From positions 1 to 63,687 of the IMG/VR virus record IMGVR_UViG_3300035034_001489: a stretch of DNA of 63,687 nucleotides; one strand, given 5' to 3'. Shown here piece by piece: positions 43,962 through 54,023 of this stretch. The stretch's first letter is position 1; the number at the start of each line of letters is the position of its first letter. The stretch comes from a virus. The notes below the pieces were generated by a model. It had not been told where the DNA came from, did not search any database, and saw only the letters and a list, made by a program, of their open reading frames with translations. Position numbers and translations under genes: made by a program.

Positions 43962-43984
43962 TTTAATTAGTTGAGCTTTTAGGT

Positions 43985-44019
43985 TAAAAAAGGGAGGAGA
44001 GATAAAATCCCTCCTCCCT
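43985..44019 (-). terminator. rho-independent terminator after the capsid gene
   Basis: On the - strand, AGGGAGGAG and CTCCTCCCT form a stem around an 11-base loop, followed by TTTTTT. It lies 24 bp after the capsid stop. It should limit read-through so that capsid mRNA is more abundant. Confidence 0.85.
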
Positions 44020-44042
44020 GAAAAAGCAGGAGTCTCTTACGA

Positions 44043-45902
44043 TTAGTCGGAGAGATCCTTGATCTTGATTGTAGCTAACCCGGCCCCGTTCGCAATGCTG
44101 GCATCGCTGAGGGCTGAGAGAACGATGGTGAAATCGATGTCAACGTCTGCGTCTCCAGAACCATCGGTGATCAGGAGTTCAATGTATTTGACGGAATCGT
44201 CGTTGACACCCCAGACGTGGCTTCCACCGCCACTTACGACGGTGTAGTGGGTTCCGGGGTCTGCCGTCCCTGCGAAAACATCGACGGATACGGAAGATTC
44301 TTGAGCGAGTTCACCCTCACGGCGAATTCCGATCCGAACAACTTTGTTCCCTTCTGCGTCATCAAAAATGACTGTGGAGGTTCCGGCAGGAACCAAACGG
44401 AAGGAGCTGTCAGCGAGGTCAATGGGATCAACACACTGTCCGTCCAAACGGGGGACATCACCATCTTCACAAGCGTCACAGTTCCCGAGAGTCATGCTGT
44501 CAACGATGTCATGCTGGCGGTATTTCTCAGGTCCGGCAAAGCTGGTCTCAGTGACAATCTTATTGCGGCGAACCACGGGGAGAATGTAACCAGGACGGCG
44601 ACCGTGCCTGTATGCAATACAGCCCGAAAGCTGAGGGTATTTCGCCTTGAACCGGAACTCGTGGCGAGCCACAAGCTGGAACATGTCATTGTGCTTGTTG
44701 TCCGGGATGTAAGCTTTGTCGATGACCTCGACGTTGTAGTTCACACCATGGTTGGCACTTCCCATTGGCTTCTTGGGCTTCTCAAATTGGAAGTGTTGGA
44801 ACGAAGCAGGGTGGATGTGGGGTGCAAGAGTCACCATGTCGTATGGGATTCCATCGACTTCGATGGTGTCTTGACGGTATTCGTGGTTGGGGATTTGAAC
44901 GAGGCCACCTTCACCACCAATGTCGTTGATGGTTGGGTAAGCCCGAACGAAGTTGTAAGTGGGGCTCCCGTTACCGTCTGTTCCAGTTTGACGGAAGTGA
45001 CCACGAATAGGTTCGTCGTTAAAGTAGCAACGAATGTTTCCGTAGTCCGAATACTTCCGGCCACGCATGTCGGATTCAGGGTCTTTGAGCATCTCACCAT
45101 GGAAGCGTGTGAGGGACTGACCGTTGCCATCCACCATTCCGTGGATCTGGATGAGGTCTTCTTTCACGGCGTCAAGCCAGTCGATCAGAGGAAGCTCAAC
45201 TTCGAGCATCATGTTCGGGTTCACTTCGAGGTTGAGAGTTCTCATCTCAGAGATGATGTGATCGCGGTACTCCTCAAGGAAGTGGATGGTGATTCGGTTC
45301 TTGGGGGGAGCTTTCCACCCTCCACGAGTCACTTCGAATTCGTCGGGACCCTGCACAGAGGCGTTGGCCTCTCCTCGCTCAATGACGAGGTTGAGAAGGT
45401 TGTCCGAAAAGTTGTCCATCCCATAGACGGTGAACTGGGTTCGGAAGCCGTCGAAGTAACCTTCAATCTCAGCATTGTCCATACGCTCCAAATCACGGGC
45501 GCACTTCACGGGCGTTTCGAGATCGAGGCCGAAGTCTTCGGTTCCAATCCGGCGATAGCCTTGGGAGAAGTCGATCTGGGTTCGGCCATGACAAGCATTG
45601 TCATCGAGGTCATTGATGGATGTTTGGAAGAGACCATTTCGGCCATTAAGCTTCCGTCCACGCATCTCACCATCAATCAGTTCACGAGGCTCGTGGTCCA
45701 GATTTCGGTAAGCGATTGCTTCTTGGCGAGCCTGTCCATAGATGACAGAGTCGTTGTTTTGGTTTCGGCGAACGACGCCTCCACTTTTGATTTTACGAAG
45801 AGCCAGTCTGTCTGAAGTGTTTACCTTCTCATAGACGATGTCCTTCACGGTTTCCTTCTCTTCATGAAGAGAAGCGATAATTTTGTCGTAGTCGCAAGCC
45901 AT
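44043..45902 (-). CDS. major capsid protein with C-terminal Calx-beta-like domain
   Basis: The product has 619 residues from ATG 45902, chosen over an upstream in-frame ATG by its A-rich leader and the gap. Its place after the scaffold-like gene, its own terminator and its size fit a major capsid protein. Residues to about 480 would be the shell fold. The last 130 or so residues contain VSVDVFAGTADPGTHYTVV and WGVNDDSVKYIELLITDG, the pattern of a Calx-beta domain, perhaps displayed on the capsid surface. A 219-bp gap upstream (45903-46121) could hold a capsid promoter; I see only a weak TTGACT there. Confidence 0.7.
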   Translation of the reverse strand: MACDYDKIIASLHEEKETVKDIVYEKVNTSDRLALRKIKSGGVVRRNQNNDSVIYGQARQEAIAYRNLDHEPRELIDGEMRGRKLNGRNGLFQTSINDLDDNACHGRTQIDFSQGYRRIGTEDFGLDLETPVKCARDLERMDNAEIEGYFDGFRTQFTVYGMDNFSDNLLNLVIERGEANASVQGPDEFEVTRGGWKAPPKNRITIHFLEEYRDHIISEMRTLNLEVNPNMMLEVELPLIDWLDAVKEDLIQIHGMVDGNGQSLTRFHGEMLKDPESDMRGRKYSDYGNIRCYFNDEPIRGHFRQTGTDGNGSPTYNFVRAYPTINDIGGEGGLVQIPNHEYRQDTIEVDGIPYDMVTLAPHIHPASFQHFQFEKPKKPMGSANHGVNYNVEVIDKAYIPDNKHNDMFQLVARHEFRFKAKYPQLSGCIAYRHGRRPGYILPVVRRNKIVTETSFAGPEKYRQHDIVDSMTLGNCDACEDGDVPRLDGQCVDPIDLADSSFRLVPAGTSTVIFDDAEGNKVVRIGIRREGELAQESSVSVDVFAGTADPGTHYTVVSGGGSHVWGVNDDSVKYIELLITDGSGDADVDIDFTIVLSALSDASIANGAGLATIKIKDLSD

Positions 45903-46121
45903 TGGTTTGGATAATTGGAGTTTGAAATGGGAGATACGATCTCCACTTTTTCCCTTCAACTATCGAGCCACCGACAATCTACAATTTGTCTTCCACAGGG
46001 GAACGTCGCCACTCGTTCCGGCTGGCTACCTGCTTTCAACAATCGCTGTTAGTCTCGGGAGAGCTAACTAGGCTGAGTGCAGATAACCAGCTATTAGAGG
46101 CTTAGTCAATAATTTTTTTTC

Positions 46122-47672
46122 TCAGTCGTTGCTCAGGTATTTTGAAATTGCAAGAGGACGATTCTTTGCAGGTCCTGGATCAACCTTCTTAGCAGCTTTC
46201 TTACGAGGCTTTTTCTTGCGAGAAGCTTTAGCAATCGTTCGAAGCTCTTTCTTCTTCTTGTCTTGCTTAATGACTTTTTTCTTACCTTTCTTAAGAGACT
46301 CTTCAAGAGAGTCTTCAAGAGCTGCAAGCCTAATTAGCTTAGGAATCAGCTCACTACGAATCTTAGTAAGCTGCTTCTCCTTCGTCTTACGGTAGCCATC
46401 AATGTCAACGCCCTTGCTGTCAAGCTTCTCGATTTGAGCTTGGGTAAGAGGACGGTTCCCATATACCAAACGAATCACTTGGTCTTTTAAAGTTTCGAGT
46501 TTTTTAGCCGCTTCCTTATCATTCGAAACGAGAGCGGCCAGTGAAGCCTCCAAGGAGTCCGGGTTGTCCTCAATAAAGGCTTCATCTTCCTTTCCGATGT
46601 CTTCAATGATGTCGAGGGCTCCTTTAACCTGTGCATCGTATGCAGAAACTCCCGATGACAACCTCCCTTTCTTTGCTTTGTCTTGGAGAGTGTTGTAAGT
46701 CTCCATCATGCGGTTAGCAATGGGGATGTTCTTGTCGAACATTTCCATGATGTCGTTTGCCACAGGGTCCAACTCCCGACGTTCTTCAGGAGTCATTTCT
46801 GAATACTTGACTTCGGACCCACCAAAGAGGTCGATCATTTTGGCCTTGTAGGCATTGACAGCTTTGACATCTCCTTTTTCTTCGGCCTCAAGAACACCTT
46901 GATACTCCGTAGCGAATTCATTAAACTGCTCCCGGAGGACATGCTTGTTTGACCCAGGGATGCGACGGAGGCTTGTCCGCATGTTAGAGAGGATGGACTC
47001 TCGGAACCCAACGACTTCGGGGTCATTTCCAGCATCATAGGAAGCTGCTTGAACATCCCCGAGTTGGGTTTCAGCAGTGGTTAGCTTTGTCCGAATGTCC
47101 GCAATCTCAACGAGAAGATCTGCATTTTCTTTTTCGAGCTTTTTTGCTTTCCGACCGTTAATACGTGCGTCTTTTCGAGCTTGAGTCTCCTGACTTTCCT
47201 CGTCTTCCTCGTCTTCCCCGTCTTCCCCGTCTTCCCCGTCTTCGTCTTCAGAGTTTTCGTCCTCACTCAAAGGATCTTCCTCTTCGTCTTCAGAATCCTC
47301 TTCAGACTCTTCTTCAGGATCTTCCTCCTCTTCGTCTTCGTCTTCGTCCAAAGGATCTTCCTCCTCTTCGTCTTCAGACTCTTCTTCAGGATCTTCCTCC
47401 TCTTCCTCTTCGGGATCTTCCTCTTCGGGATCTTCCTCTTCTTCAGGGTCTTCCTCTTCTTCAGGGTCTTCATTACTGGATCGACCCAAGAGCTTATCCA
47501 TGTTCTTCTTGCTCCTTTCCATGGCCTCTTTTTCGATGGGTCCTTGACCCCCTATCATCGGGTCGTCCTCTTCTCCTTCTGAAAAGACAGCCAAGGGTTT
47601 GACCAAACTGTTCAGCATGGTCGTGATAAATGCAAAGATACCTGCAAGCGGGTGGTGGGTAGTGTATGTCAT
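46122..47672 (-). CDS. acidic scaffold-like protein
   Basis: The product has 516 residues. A short hydrophobic N-terminus (about 1-32) is followed by a very acidic low-complexity region (about 70-160, runs of EEEDPEEE), a helical body and a strongly basic C-terminal tail (KKKKELRTIAKASRKKKPRK). Location between portal and capsid, with an acidic N-terminus and basic C-terminus, fits an assembly scaffold whose basic tail binds capsid. The hydrophobic start is unusual for a scaffold. No maturation protease motif is visible. Confidence 0.6.
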   Translation of the reverse strand: MTYTTHHPLAGIFAFITTMLNSLVKPLAVFSEGEEDDPMIGGQGPIEKEAMERSKKNMDKLLGRSSNEDPEEEEDPEEEEDPEEEDPEEEEEEDPEEESEDEEEEDPLDEDEDEEEEDPEEESEEDSEDEEEDPLSEDENSEDEDGEDGEDGEDEEDEESQETQARKDARINGRKAKKLEKENADLLVEIADIRTKLTTAETQLGDVQAASYDAGNDPEVVGFRESILSNMRTSLRRIPGSNKHVLREQFNEFATEYQGVLEAEEKGDVKAVNAYKAKMIDLFGGSEVKYSEMTPEERRELDPVANDIMEMFDKNIPIANRMMETYNTLQDKAKKGRLSSGVSAYDAQVKGALDIIEDIGKEDEAFIEDNPDSLEASLAALVSNDKEAAKKLETLKDQVIRLVYGNRPLTQAQIEKLDSKGVDIDGYRKTKEKQLTKIRSELIPKLIRLAALEDSLEESLKKGKKKVIKQDKKKKELRTIAKASRKKKPRKKAAKKVDPGPAKNRPLAISKYLSND

Positions 47673-47678
47673 TTGTTT

Positions 47679-47975
47679 TTATTTAAGATTTGAAGGGGCT
47701 TTTCCAGCGTCGATGAAATCAGCTCTCATCTTAAAAGCTAGGGCGATGTCAAGAAATTCGGCAATAGCCTCAATCTTGTGGAGACGGGCATCCCCATCTT
47801 CGGATTTGTCCCTTGAGGTGTCTCTCTGGCATTGCTCCATCAGTTTTTTGATGTCGTCATAACCTGCACGGACCCCACGACAAACTTGATCATCTCTGAT
47901 GAGCGTCTGGAGTTCGACAGATCCTTTAAGCCCTTGGGCGGGGTCCGATGTTGAGATAGGTGTTTCTTGGCTCAT
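47679..47975 (-). CDS. hypothetical protein, 98 aa
   Basis: The product has 98 residues, helical and soluble, with an A-rich leader (AACTAAAACAAAATG). It lies between portal and scaffold. Small genes here often encode head-assembly cofactors, but no motif is seen. Confidence 0.6.
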   Translation of the reverse strand: MSQETPISTSDPAQGLKGSVELQTLIRDDQVCRGVRAGYDDIKKLMEQCQRDTSRDKSEDGDARLHKIEAIAEFLDIALAFKMRADFIDAGKAPSNLK

Positions 47976-47985
47976 TTTGTTTTAG

Positions 47986-50340
47986 TTAAGAGTCGTTACT
48001 GTCTTGCTTATTGGCTGATTCGTCAATGCTCTTTTGCTGGAGTTGCAAACGCTTCGCCTCAGTTACTTCGCGAGCGTGTTGCTGACGGTTCGAAAGTCGG
48101 GCGCGGTCTTCGCGGACTTGACGAATGCTTCTCAAATCTTCGGACATGATCCCAAGCTTGATTGACTCTCGTTTCTCTTTTTCAATCTTGAGTTGCATTT
48201 CGAGTTGCTCTTTCGCAGAGAGTCCGGCGAGTGGGTCATCTCCCCCCTGTTGTTGGTCTCTTTCCTGCTCCACTCGTTTGAAGATACTTGTCGCCGCTCC
48301 AATGAGCTTCTGGAAATCTTCTTTGAAAGGAGCTGCCTCCAGAACTGTTCCAGGGTTGGTTGAGAGAATGTCCAAGTGTTCTTTGACATGCTCAACAGCA
48401 GCACTAAAGACGAGGGTCTGCTTGTATTTCCAAGGTTCAATCCCGTCTTCAGCAATCATGGCTTGGAGATCGAGCATGTGAGTCTGCAAGTGGTCTTGGT
48501 GGACATCAGACTTGTTCGTAGAGATGAGGCCACCACTCATTGCTCTTCGAGCAATGGTGTCAAATTCGTTCTCAGCAGTGACACGTTGGTTGTTGAGCAT
48601 CGTTTCTGGGATCTCAACGAGGTCTTCTGCTAGATCTGGGTCCCTAGTCCAGACTTGTGTTGCCAGACGTAGAATGATTGGTCTGGCCGCTGGGTTGAAG
48701 TTGGCCAAGTTGTTCATCAACCTCTCGACAGCTGCTTCGCTCGATGCGCTGTCCCCGGTTGCAATGTTCCTCGTGACAGAGACTGAGAGAAACTTAAAGC
48801 GACCATACTCTCTCGTTGCGAAAGTCTTGAAATCAATGCCTTGTTCAGTGAGCTGAGATTGAACCCACATAATGTCATCGTAGCCTTCCATTCCTGGCTC
48901 AATCTCGGACGAGAGAACACGGTAAACGATTTGTTCGGCAAGGATGTCGAGAGAGTCATAGGCCGCTCCTAGTCGAACCTGTTGAACATCAGAGCTGACT
49001 TGCTGACGGTGGACTGAATTGACCCGGAGTTCGTCATTTCCAGTTGCCTGGTTGATAGGGGCTCCTGTGATTCCAGCCACGTTCCCTTCCAGAAGCGCAA
49101 GGGGGGTTTGAAGATGACTTGACCCTCCTTCGATCTGTTTCATCTCAAGATTTGCAGGGGTCAAGTTATCCCGGTATGGGTCCCACTTGGCAATTGCCCC
49201 CATGTTCAGATCTCCAGTCGGTTGGAACCTGACCATGGAACGCATCTTGTCTCCTTCGATAATGGTGTTCAAAAGTTCCTCCATTTCGGACGAAGAAGGA
49301 TACATGACTTCTGCTGGCCCCCTCAAAGTGTCCGTGGTTTTATTTCCCCCAATCTCGGTGTCAACATAGAGCATTGTCATCCATTCGTAGGCATCTTCAA
49401 AAGCTCTGTCTTCGTAAGAAATGATCCAACGATTTTCGTCTTTATCATCGGGAGCAAGTTTGTTGTTAGACTTGTCCTCAATGTTTAAAGCCCCGAATAC
49501 TTTCTGGTCTGTAAAGATGGTCTTACTAACGTAGCGGTTGCCTGTCTTGTCATCGAACTTGACCTCATAAAACTCCCAGCAATCAAAGACCATGAGATTC
49601 TCACTCTCTCTATCGTCACGGGCTGACGAGGTGAGGTATTCATCAAGCCTTTCAGACCCTTTCTGCCTGTCCTTTGTTTGCTGCTTCAGAAGGTCTCTCA
49701 CATACTCCAAATTCTTCCGAATGAAGACTTCCCCATCTCCCTCTTCGATTTGTTTGAGAAAAGTCTCAATGTCATTCAAGTCATACTGCGTTGGGTTGAA
49801 GGCACAAGGAATGTCGTCAGATAGTAGGCTTGATCCTTCTGGGAAAAACATGTCGATCTCGACAGATGGGAGCCAGCCTTCTTGATCTCTGAACATTGCT
49901 GGAACGCCTCCAGCCATCACAATTTCGCCGGAGACGGTGTCCCAGAAATGCCGGAGCTTCCCTTTTCTCCTTGCCAGTCCTTTGTTCAGGATGGAGGAGA
50001 TTTGAGCTGAAACACGGTAGTCTTGTTCGGCATTGTTAGTGTCCACTTTAATTTTGAACAGGTTCTTCGTGCCAGTCACCATTGACTGGTAGGTTGCGGC
50101 CATCATCGCAAGCTTGCTGTAAGTGATGAGGTGGTTTACGATCTCTCGCTTGTTCAGCTTCTTGGCTTGCTCCAAGGTGAGAACAGAAAGGCCATTACTG
50201 AATTTCCGAACGACATCCAGATTCTCTCGCCTATCTTTGACGACGGACCAAGCATCGTCCTTTCCCTCGATCAAGTTTTGAGCGGTTTGGTAACGCTCAG
50301 ACTTGAATCTTACTTTGGATTTTTTACCTTGTTTAGCCAT
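47986..50340 (-). CDS. portal protein
   Basis: The product has 784 residues, typical of podovirus-type portals. A helical N-terminus, a long alpha/beta centre and a Gln-rich coiled-coil C-terminus (about 690-784, EQERDQQQGG, RLQLQQKSIDE) fit a portal with an extended barrel. It lies downstream of the terminase and upstream of the scaffold and capsid genes, the standard packaging order. It would form the dodecameric DNA channel at the capsid vertex. Confidence 0.8.
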   Translation of the reverse strand: MAKQGKKSKVRFKSERYQTAQNLIEGKDDAWSVVKDRRENLDVVRKFSNGLSVLTLEQAKKLNKREIVNHLITYSKLAMMAATYQSMVTGTKNLFKIKVDTNNAEQDYRVSAQISSILNKGLARRKGKLRHFWDTVSGEIVMAGGVPAMFRDQEGWLPSVEIDMFFPEGSSLLSDDIPCAFNPTQYDLNDIETFLKQIEEGDGEVFIRKNLEYVRDLLKQQTKDRQKGSERLDEYLTSSARDDRESENLMVFDCWEFYEVKFDDKTGNRYVSKTIFTDQKVFGALNIEDKSNNKLAPDDKDENRWIISYEDRAFEDAYEWMTMLYVDTEIGGNKTTDTLRGPAEVMYPSSSEMEELLNTIIEGDKMRSMVRFQPTGDLNMGAIAKWDPYRDNLTPANLEMKQIEGGSSHLQTPLALLEGNVAGITGAPINQATGNDELRVNSVHRQQVSSDVQQVRLGAAYDSLDILAEQIVYRVLSSEIEPGMEGYDDIMWVQSQLTEQGIDFKTFATREYGRFKFLSVSVTRNIATGDSASSEAAVERLMNNLANFNPAARPIILRLATQVWTRDPDLAEDLVEIPETMLNNQRVTAENEFDTIARRAMSGGLISTNKSDVHQDHLQTHMLDLQAMIAEDGIEPWKYKQTLVFSAAVEHVKEHLDILSTNPGTVLEAAPFKEDFQKLIGAATSIFKRVEQERDQQQGGDDPLAGLSAKEQLEMQLKIEKEKRESIKLGIMSEDLRSIRQVREDRARLSNRQQHAREVTEAKRLQLQQKSIDESANKQDSNDS

Positions 50341-50942
50341 TGGTTTTTCTGTTGGAACTCAGTGTAATTCAGGGAAGTCGTCAAGGAAAGCTTTTGATTG
50401 ATGTCGTTGAAGAGGTCAAAAGAAAGCTTTCTAGCTTTGTTACGAGAAAAGTGACTCATTGGACTAGCTCTCAAAACAGTTTTGCTAGTTAAAAGTGAGA
50501 TTATTGACATATCGGAAGTTTTAGCCAGCCTATCAATTAGAACCTCACTAAGAGAGCTAATCAGTCTCCTAAAGACAGAAGCATTAACATTGTCTGCTAG
50601 GAGATACATCCCAACCACCTCATGATACAATTCAACCCAGGATTGGTTGGTCATCGGATTCGCTTTGAAAAAGCCATTTAGGCTCATCAGCCTCTTGTCC
50701 TTTGGGCATTGCAGCAACGACCACAGGTTCACGTTGAGCGCAACCTGATCTCTTTCAGTTTCCGGTTCTGAGGTTAGGTGTCTTCGAATCACTTCATCTT
50801 TGAGAAGCAAAAGATCTCTGGAAACCTCCCAGGAAACAATCTCTTTGAGTTCAAAGCATACAATCCACCCGCCTTCGGGCATCCCGGAAGACTTTACAAG
50901 AATGGCACCAGGTGTGCTTGAGTTGGAGGATTTAAAACGCAT
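50310..50942 (-). CDS. hypothetical protein between terminase and portal, 210 aa
   Basis: The product has 210 residues from ATG 50942, which overlaps the end of the terminase gene. The body is helical and Leu/Ser-rich with no recognisable motif. It overlaps the portal start by 31 bp, indicating tight coupling. A packaging or head-completion role is possible from position only. Confidence 0.55.
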   Translation of the reverse strand: MRFKSSNSSTPGAILVKSSGMPEGGWIVCFELKEIVSWEVSRDLLLLKDEVIRRHLTSEPETERDQVALNVNLWSLLQCPKDKRLMSLNGFFKANPMTNQSWVELYHEVVGMYLLADNVNASVFRRLISSLSEVLIDRLAKTSDMSIISLLTSKTVLRASPMSHFSRNKARKLSFDLFNDINQKLSLTTSLNYTEFQQKNQWLNKVKNPK

Positions 50943-53019
50943 GGGGTAAGTGGACTCTTTCTCGGGGCTGTCCAAACCCCATCTCTCTCAATTGGTCAAA
51001 AAGATCATCCTCCATCTCACCCGTTCCCCCTTTTAGTTCGTCTTTCCGAAACCCTCTAAGGTGTGCCATCCCCACGATCCCCATGAGAACGTCTCGGGCA
51101 TCTGGTGACTTTTGAGCCCAACGACTCTTGTAAGCTGCTTTGTCTTCCACGAGGTATTTCTTACCTTTCTCCTCATAGTTAGTTCGGCTCAGTTGGAGTG
51201 TCGCCGTTTCGACCAGCTCCCCACCTCGGACTTGTTTGGTGAGGAAAAGGTCAGACGCAAGGAAAGCCAACTCAGAACATCTATTGTAACACACCTCATC
51301 AGTTGGTCTCTTAAAGTGATGAAGCTTATAACCTTCAGGTTCTCTATTGTAGTTGAAAGCAACTGCGTCCTTGCCAACGATTTGAGTGATCGCCGAAACG
51401 ATGTCGGGCCTCATTGAGAAGTCATATCCAAAGTTTTCGGCTGGGATGTCCATTTCTTTGTTCAACTCCCGGCATTGAATTGCAACTTGCTGTTCGAACG
51501 ATAGTGAAGCCCCTTGATCAAAGTTGCTTGTTTTCAGTCCAACCTCTTGCATTCGGTTCAGCCAATACTCGTTCACGATGGCGTCCTTCACCAACTTCAG
51601 AGTTTTCATGTGTTTTTCGAAGACAAGGAGTTCTTGTCGAAAGGGAACTCCTTCGGCGTCTTTCACAATGGCGACTCCGAACCTAGCACCACCCCACACT
51701 GACGAATCTCGACCACCAAATGAAGGGTCACAGAAACTGACAGACCCATCAATTCGAACCATTTGGAAGAAAACATCTTTGTGTCTCGAACTGGATAGTC
51801 GGGCTTTTGGCAAAACTGAGTTTTTCTCTGAACTACGAATAGGGAAAGATCTTCCTTGGGAGTAATATGTCAGGGACTGATCGCCCCCACCCATTTCCTT
51901 CAGTCTTTCAAGATCACCCTTGTTGATGAGGTATGGGTAGATGATTCTGCCTGATAAAACGTTGGGTGCTTTATGCCCGTCAAACCGGAGGGTTACAGAG
52001 GCTTTTGCGCTATACCAATGAAAGTCTGAGTCAATGTCGAGATCGTCAAAATTATTAACTTGGTCATAAATTCCAGAGGGCTCAGTGATGAGGCCACCCA
52101 TGTCTTGCTCATCTTTAAAATTTTGAGATGTGATCGCAAAGAAAGAAGCCTGAGAAGAAAGGTTGTCGAGCGATTTAAGAAACGACATGTTATCAATCTC
52201 GTTAATCTCGTCAACAAGTGTCAACATGACTCCTCTATGAGTCTGCCTACCACGGCTCTTAGAACCTTTTGATTTACCAGTATGCTTAATATGCTTCAGC
52301 TCGATCCTCCCACCTTTTGGGATCTTTGGGACCAGAACAATTTTTCTGGGGTTGTTTTTATAGACGATGGCTTTTGGGAAGAGGGAGCATTTATCTTCAT
52401 CCTTAGCATCGACATCTGAAAGGGGAAACTCTTGGCAGAGTTCACCCCACATCTCTTCCACTTCACCCCAAATGGTGGCGTCTGCGGCGTTGTCAAAAGG
52501 GTTGGCCACATACCCGACACTGTATTCAGGATCAATGAAAAGGCAGACGAACATGATGCGGACCCCTCCTGCGGTCTTTCCGGCGTTTTGACATCCAATG
52601 AGGTTCAGGATCTTGCGGAAGCCAAAGCTCATGCAGAAGAACATCACGGTGTCGGCAATGGCCGGAGTGATGTCCGTGTTTGGAAACATGAGCTTCATTA
52701 AGCTCAAAAAATGTTGGTAAAAAGGTTTCCCATACAAGCTGTCTTCGAACCAGAAATCTCGACCTCCTTCAAGAAGGATCAGCCTTTCAATTTGAAGAGC
52801 GTTTTGGGTTGTGATGACGGGGTCTCCGTCTTCATCGAGACGAACTGCACCCTCTTTGTCCTTCTCGTGATAATCTTCAAAATCCTCGTGATACCAATAC
52901 GAGTGTGTCCCCAGGAACTCTGAGGTCACGAAATCCGCATCGACTTGAGGGTCGTCCCAGTCGATGCGGTCGTGGTGAAGGACAATGTCCTTGAACCTAT
53001 CTTCAGTCGAGTTGGACAT
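50932..53019 (-). CDS. terminase large subunit
   Basis: The product has 695 residues from ATG 53019 (a longer in-frame start at 53160 lies within the upstream gene). Walker A is GCQNAGKT (142-149) and Walker B is LTLVDE (D270, E271). The nuclease domain begins at FCDPSFGGRDSS (D431 as metal ligand). Conserved order and spacing fit TerL. It drives DNA translocation into the prohead and cuts concatemers. It lies directly before the portal block. Confidence 0.9.
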   Translation of the reverse strand: MSNSTEDRFKDIVLHHDRIDWDDPQVDADFVTSEFLGTHSYWYHEDFEDYHEKDKEGAVRLDEDGDPVITTQNALQIERLILLEGGRDFWFEDSLYGKPFYQHFLSLMKLMFPNTDITPAIADTVMFFCMSFGFRKILNLIGCQNAGKTAGGVRIMFVCLFIDPEYSVGYVANPFDNAADATIWGEVEEMWGELCQEFPLSDVDAKDEDKCSLFPKAIVYKNNPRKIVLVPKIPKGGRIELKHIKHTGKSKGSKSRGRQTHRGVMLTLVDEINEIDNMSFLKSLDNLSSQASFFAITSQNFKDEQDMGGLITEPSGIYDQVNNFDDLDIDSDFHWYSAKASVTLRFDGHKAPNVLSGRIIYPYLINKGDLERLKEMGGGDQSLTYYSQGRSFPIRSSEKNSVLPKARLSSSRHKDVFFQMVRIDGSVSFCDPSFGGRDSSVWGGARFGVAIVKDAEGVPFRQELLVFEKHMKTLKLVKDAIVNEYWLNRMQEVGLKTSNFDQGASLSFEQQVAIQCRELNKEMDIPAENFGYDFSMRPDIVSAITQIVGKDAVAFNYNREPEGYKLHHFKRPTDEVCYNRCSELAFLASDLFLTKQVRGGELVETATLQLSRTNYEEKGKKYLVEDKAAYKSRWAQKSPDARDVLMGIVGMAHLRGFRKDELKGGTGEMEDDLFDQLREMGFGQPRERVHLPHAF

Positions 53020-53338
53020 CGAAGTCTGGTAGAGATCCGTCCGACATTGTCCAAAAATTCCCGTTGTAATTAGCGAAAGGAAGTTCGTCGAATTTCGGGT
53101 TGTCAAAAAACTCAACGTTTCCCTCTTCGTCTTCTCGGGAATCAATAGGCCCTTCTCCAAAGAGATCTTCGCAGATCTTGTTCATGAACGCTTTGGCTAC
53201 AATCTTGCGTTCGCCTTCAAGAAGGGCTCTCACCGGACGATGAGAGCCCACAATCTTGAAGCCCTTATAGGTGAAAATGGGTGAGTAGCCTTTTTCATCT
53301 TCTGCAAAGAAGACACCCGTTTTTGAGGGCTTACCCAT
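53003..53338 (-). CDS. hypothetical protein before terminase, 111 aa
   Basis: The product has 111 residues from ATG 53338. The N-terminus looks like a beta-rich fold (PIFTYKGFKIVGSHRPVRAL). The C-terminal half is acidic. It overlaps TerL by 17 bp. It could be considered for a small terminase by position, but no HTH is seen, so I leave it unassigned. Confidence 0.55.
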   Translation of the reverse strand: MGKPSKTGVFFAEDEKGYSPIFTYKGFKIVGSHRPVRALLEGERKIVAKAFMNKICEDLFGEGPIDSREDEEGNVEFFDNPKFDELPFANYNGNFWTMSDGSLPDFDVQLD

Positions 53339-53342
53339 TGGT

Positions 53343-54023
53343 TTAGAGAGCGAGGGCAATTGCGGCCTGGAGGCCAACAACGGGGTATGACTTCCCACCA
53401 ATGGTGAGTGTGTTTTCCGTCGCTGTCATGACCTCCGAAACATTGATGTCAACGAGTTCTCCCCCAAGGTTCACTCGGGCAACCCGTTCCGACGCTTCGA
53501 TGAGAACAATGGAGTTTCCTTTCTGCTTCTTTACCATGAGTTCTGAAGCGGAACCATCTTCCTTTAAGAGAAGATACTTTGGAGGTGTCGGAGATTCTTC
53601 CAGCGGAGTTGGATCTTCCTCAACGACTTCTTCGGGAGTCTCTTCAGAGTCAGTTTCCTTGCTCTTTTTCTTAGACTTCTTATCCTTCTTTTTCTTGGAT
53701 TTTTTGTCCTTCTTTTTCTTGGACTTCTTAGAAGGCTCTTCGTCCTCTTCCTCAACGCCCTCGCTATCAGACGAATCGTTGATGGTTTCCTCCTCCACTT
53801 CAGGAGCTTCGTCTTCACTCCCTTCGATGAGTTTGAACTGCTTCTTCTTCAAGCCGACGCCTGAATCTTCGAGTTCCTTACGGGCCTGTTCGACGTAGCC
53901 TTGGATGAGCTTTGGAACTTTCACGTTGATAATCGCCGTGAGGTCGTCGTTGACTGTTCCACCTTTTTGAAAGTGATTTTTCAATCTCTTCAGTTTGACT
54001 GGGATAAATTTTTGTCCTGACAT
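53343..54023 (-). CDS. protein with long Lys/Asp/Ser low-complexity linker
   Basis: The product has 226 residues with an A-rich leader (AAAAAACAAAACA). A folded N-terminus (1-65) precedes an acidic stretch, then a Lys-rich run (KKSKKKKDKKSKKKK) and a second folded C-terminal domain (about 147-226, beta-rich: YLLLKEDGSASELMV). The linker resembles those of two replication proteins in this genome. The function is unknown. Confidence 0.6.
   Translation of the reverse strand: MSGQKFIPVKLKRLKNHFQKGGTVNDDLTAIINVKVPKLIQGYVEQARKELEDSGVGLKKKQFKLIEGSEDEAPEVEEETINDSSDSEGVEEEDEEPSKKSKKKKDKKSKKKKDKKSKKKSKETDSEETPEEVVEEDPTPLEESPTPPKYLLLKEDGSASELMVKKQKGNSIVLIEASERVARVNLGGELVDINVSEVMTATENTLTIGGKSYPVVGLQAAIALAL

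Noticed and set aside
44217-45815. A 532-codon open frame on the + strand opposite the capsid gene
   Set aside because: It is a mirror of the capsid coding strand with Val/Ser-rich composition and no initiation signal. The capsid frame has gene-like composition, a leader and a terminator.
46081-46109. TTGACT and TTATCT at 17-bp spacing upstream of the capsid gene
   Set aside because: The -10 match is too weak and host promoter preferences are unknown. Noted only as a possibility in the capsid entry.
47165-47602. Long Leu/Arg- and Phe/Val-rich frames opposite the acidic scaffold repeat
   Set aside because: They are by-products of GAA/GAG repeats read on the other strand.
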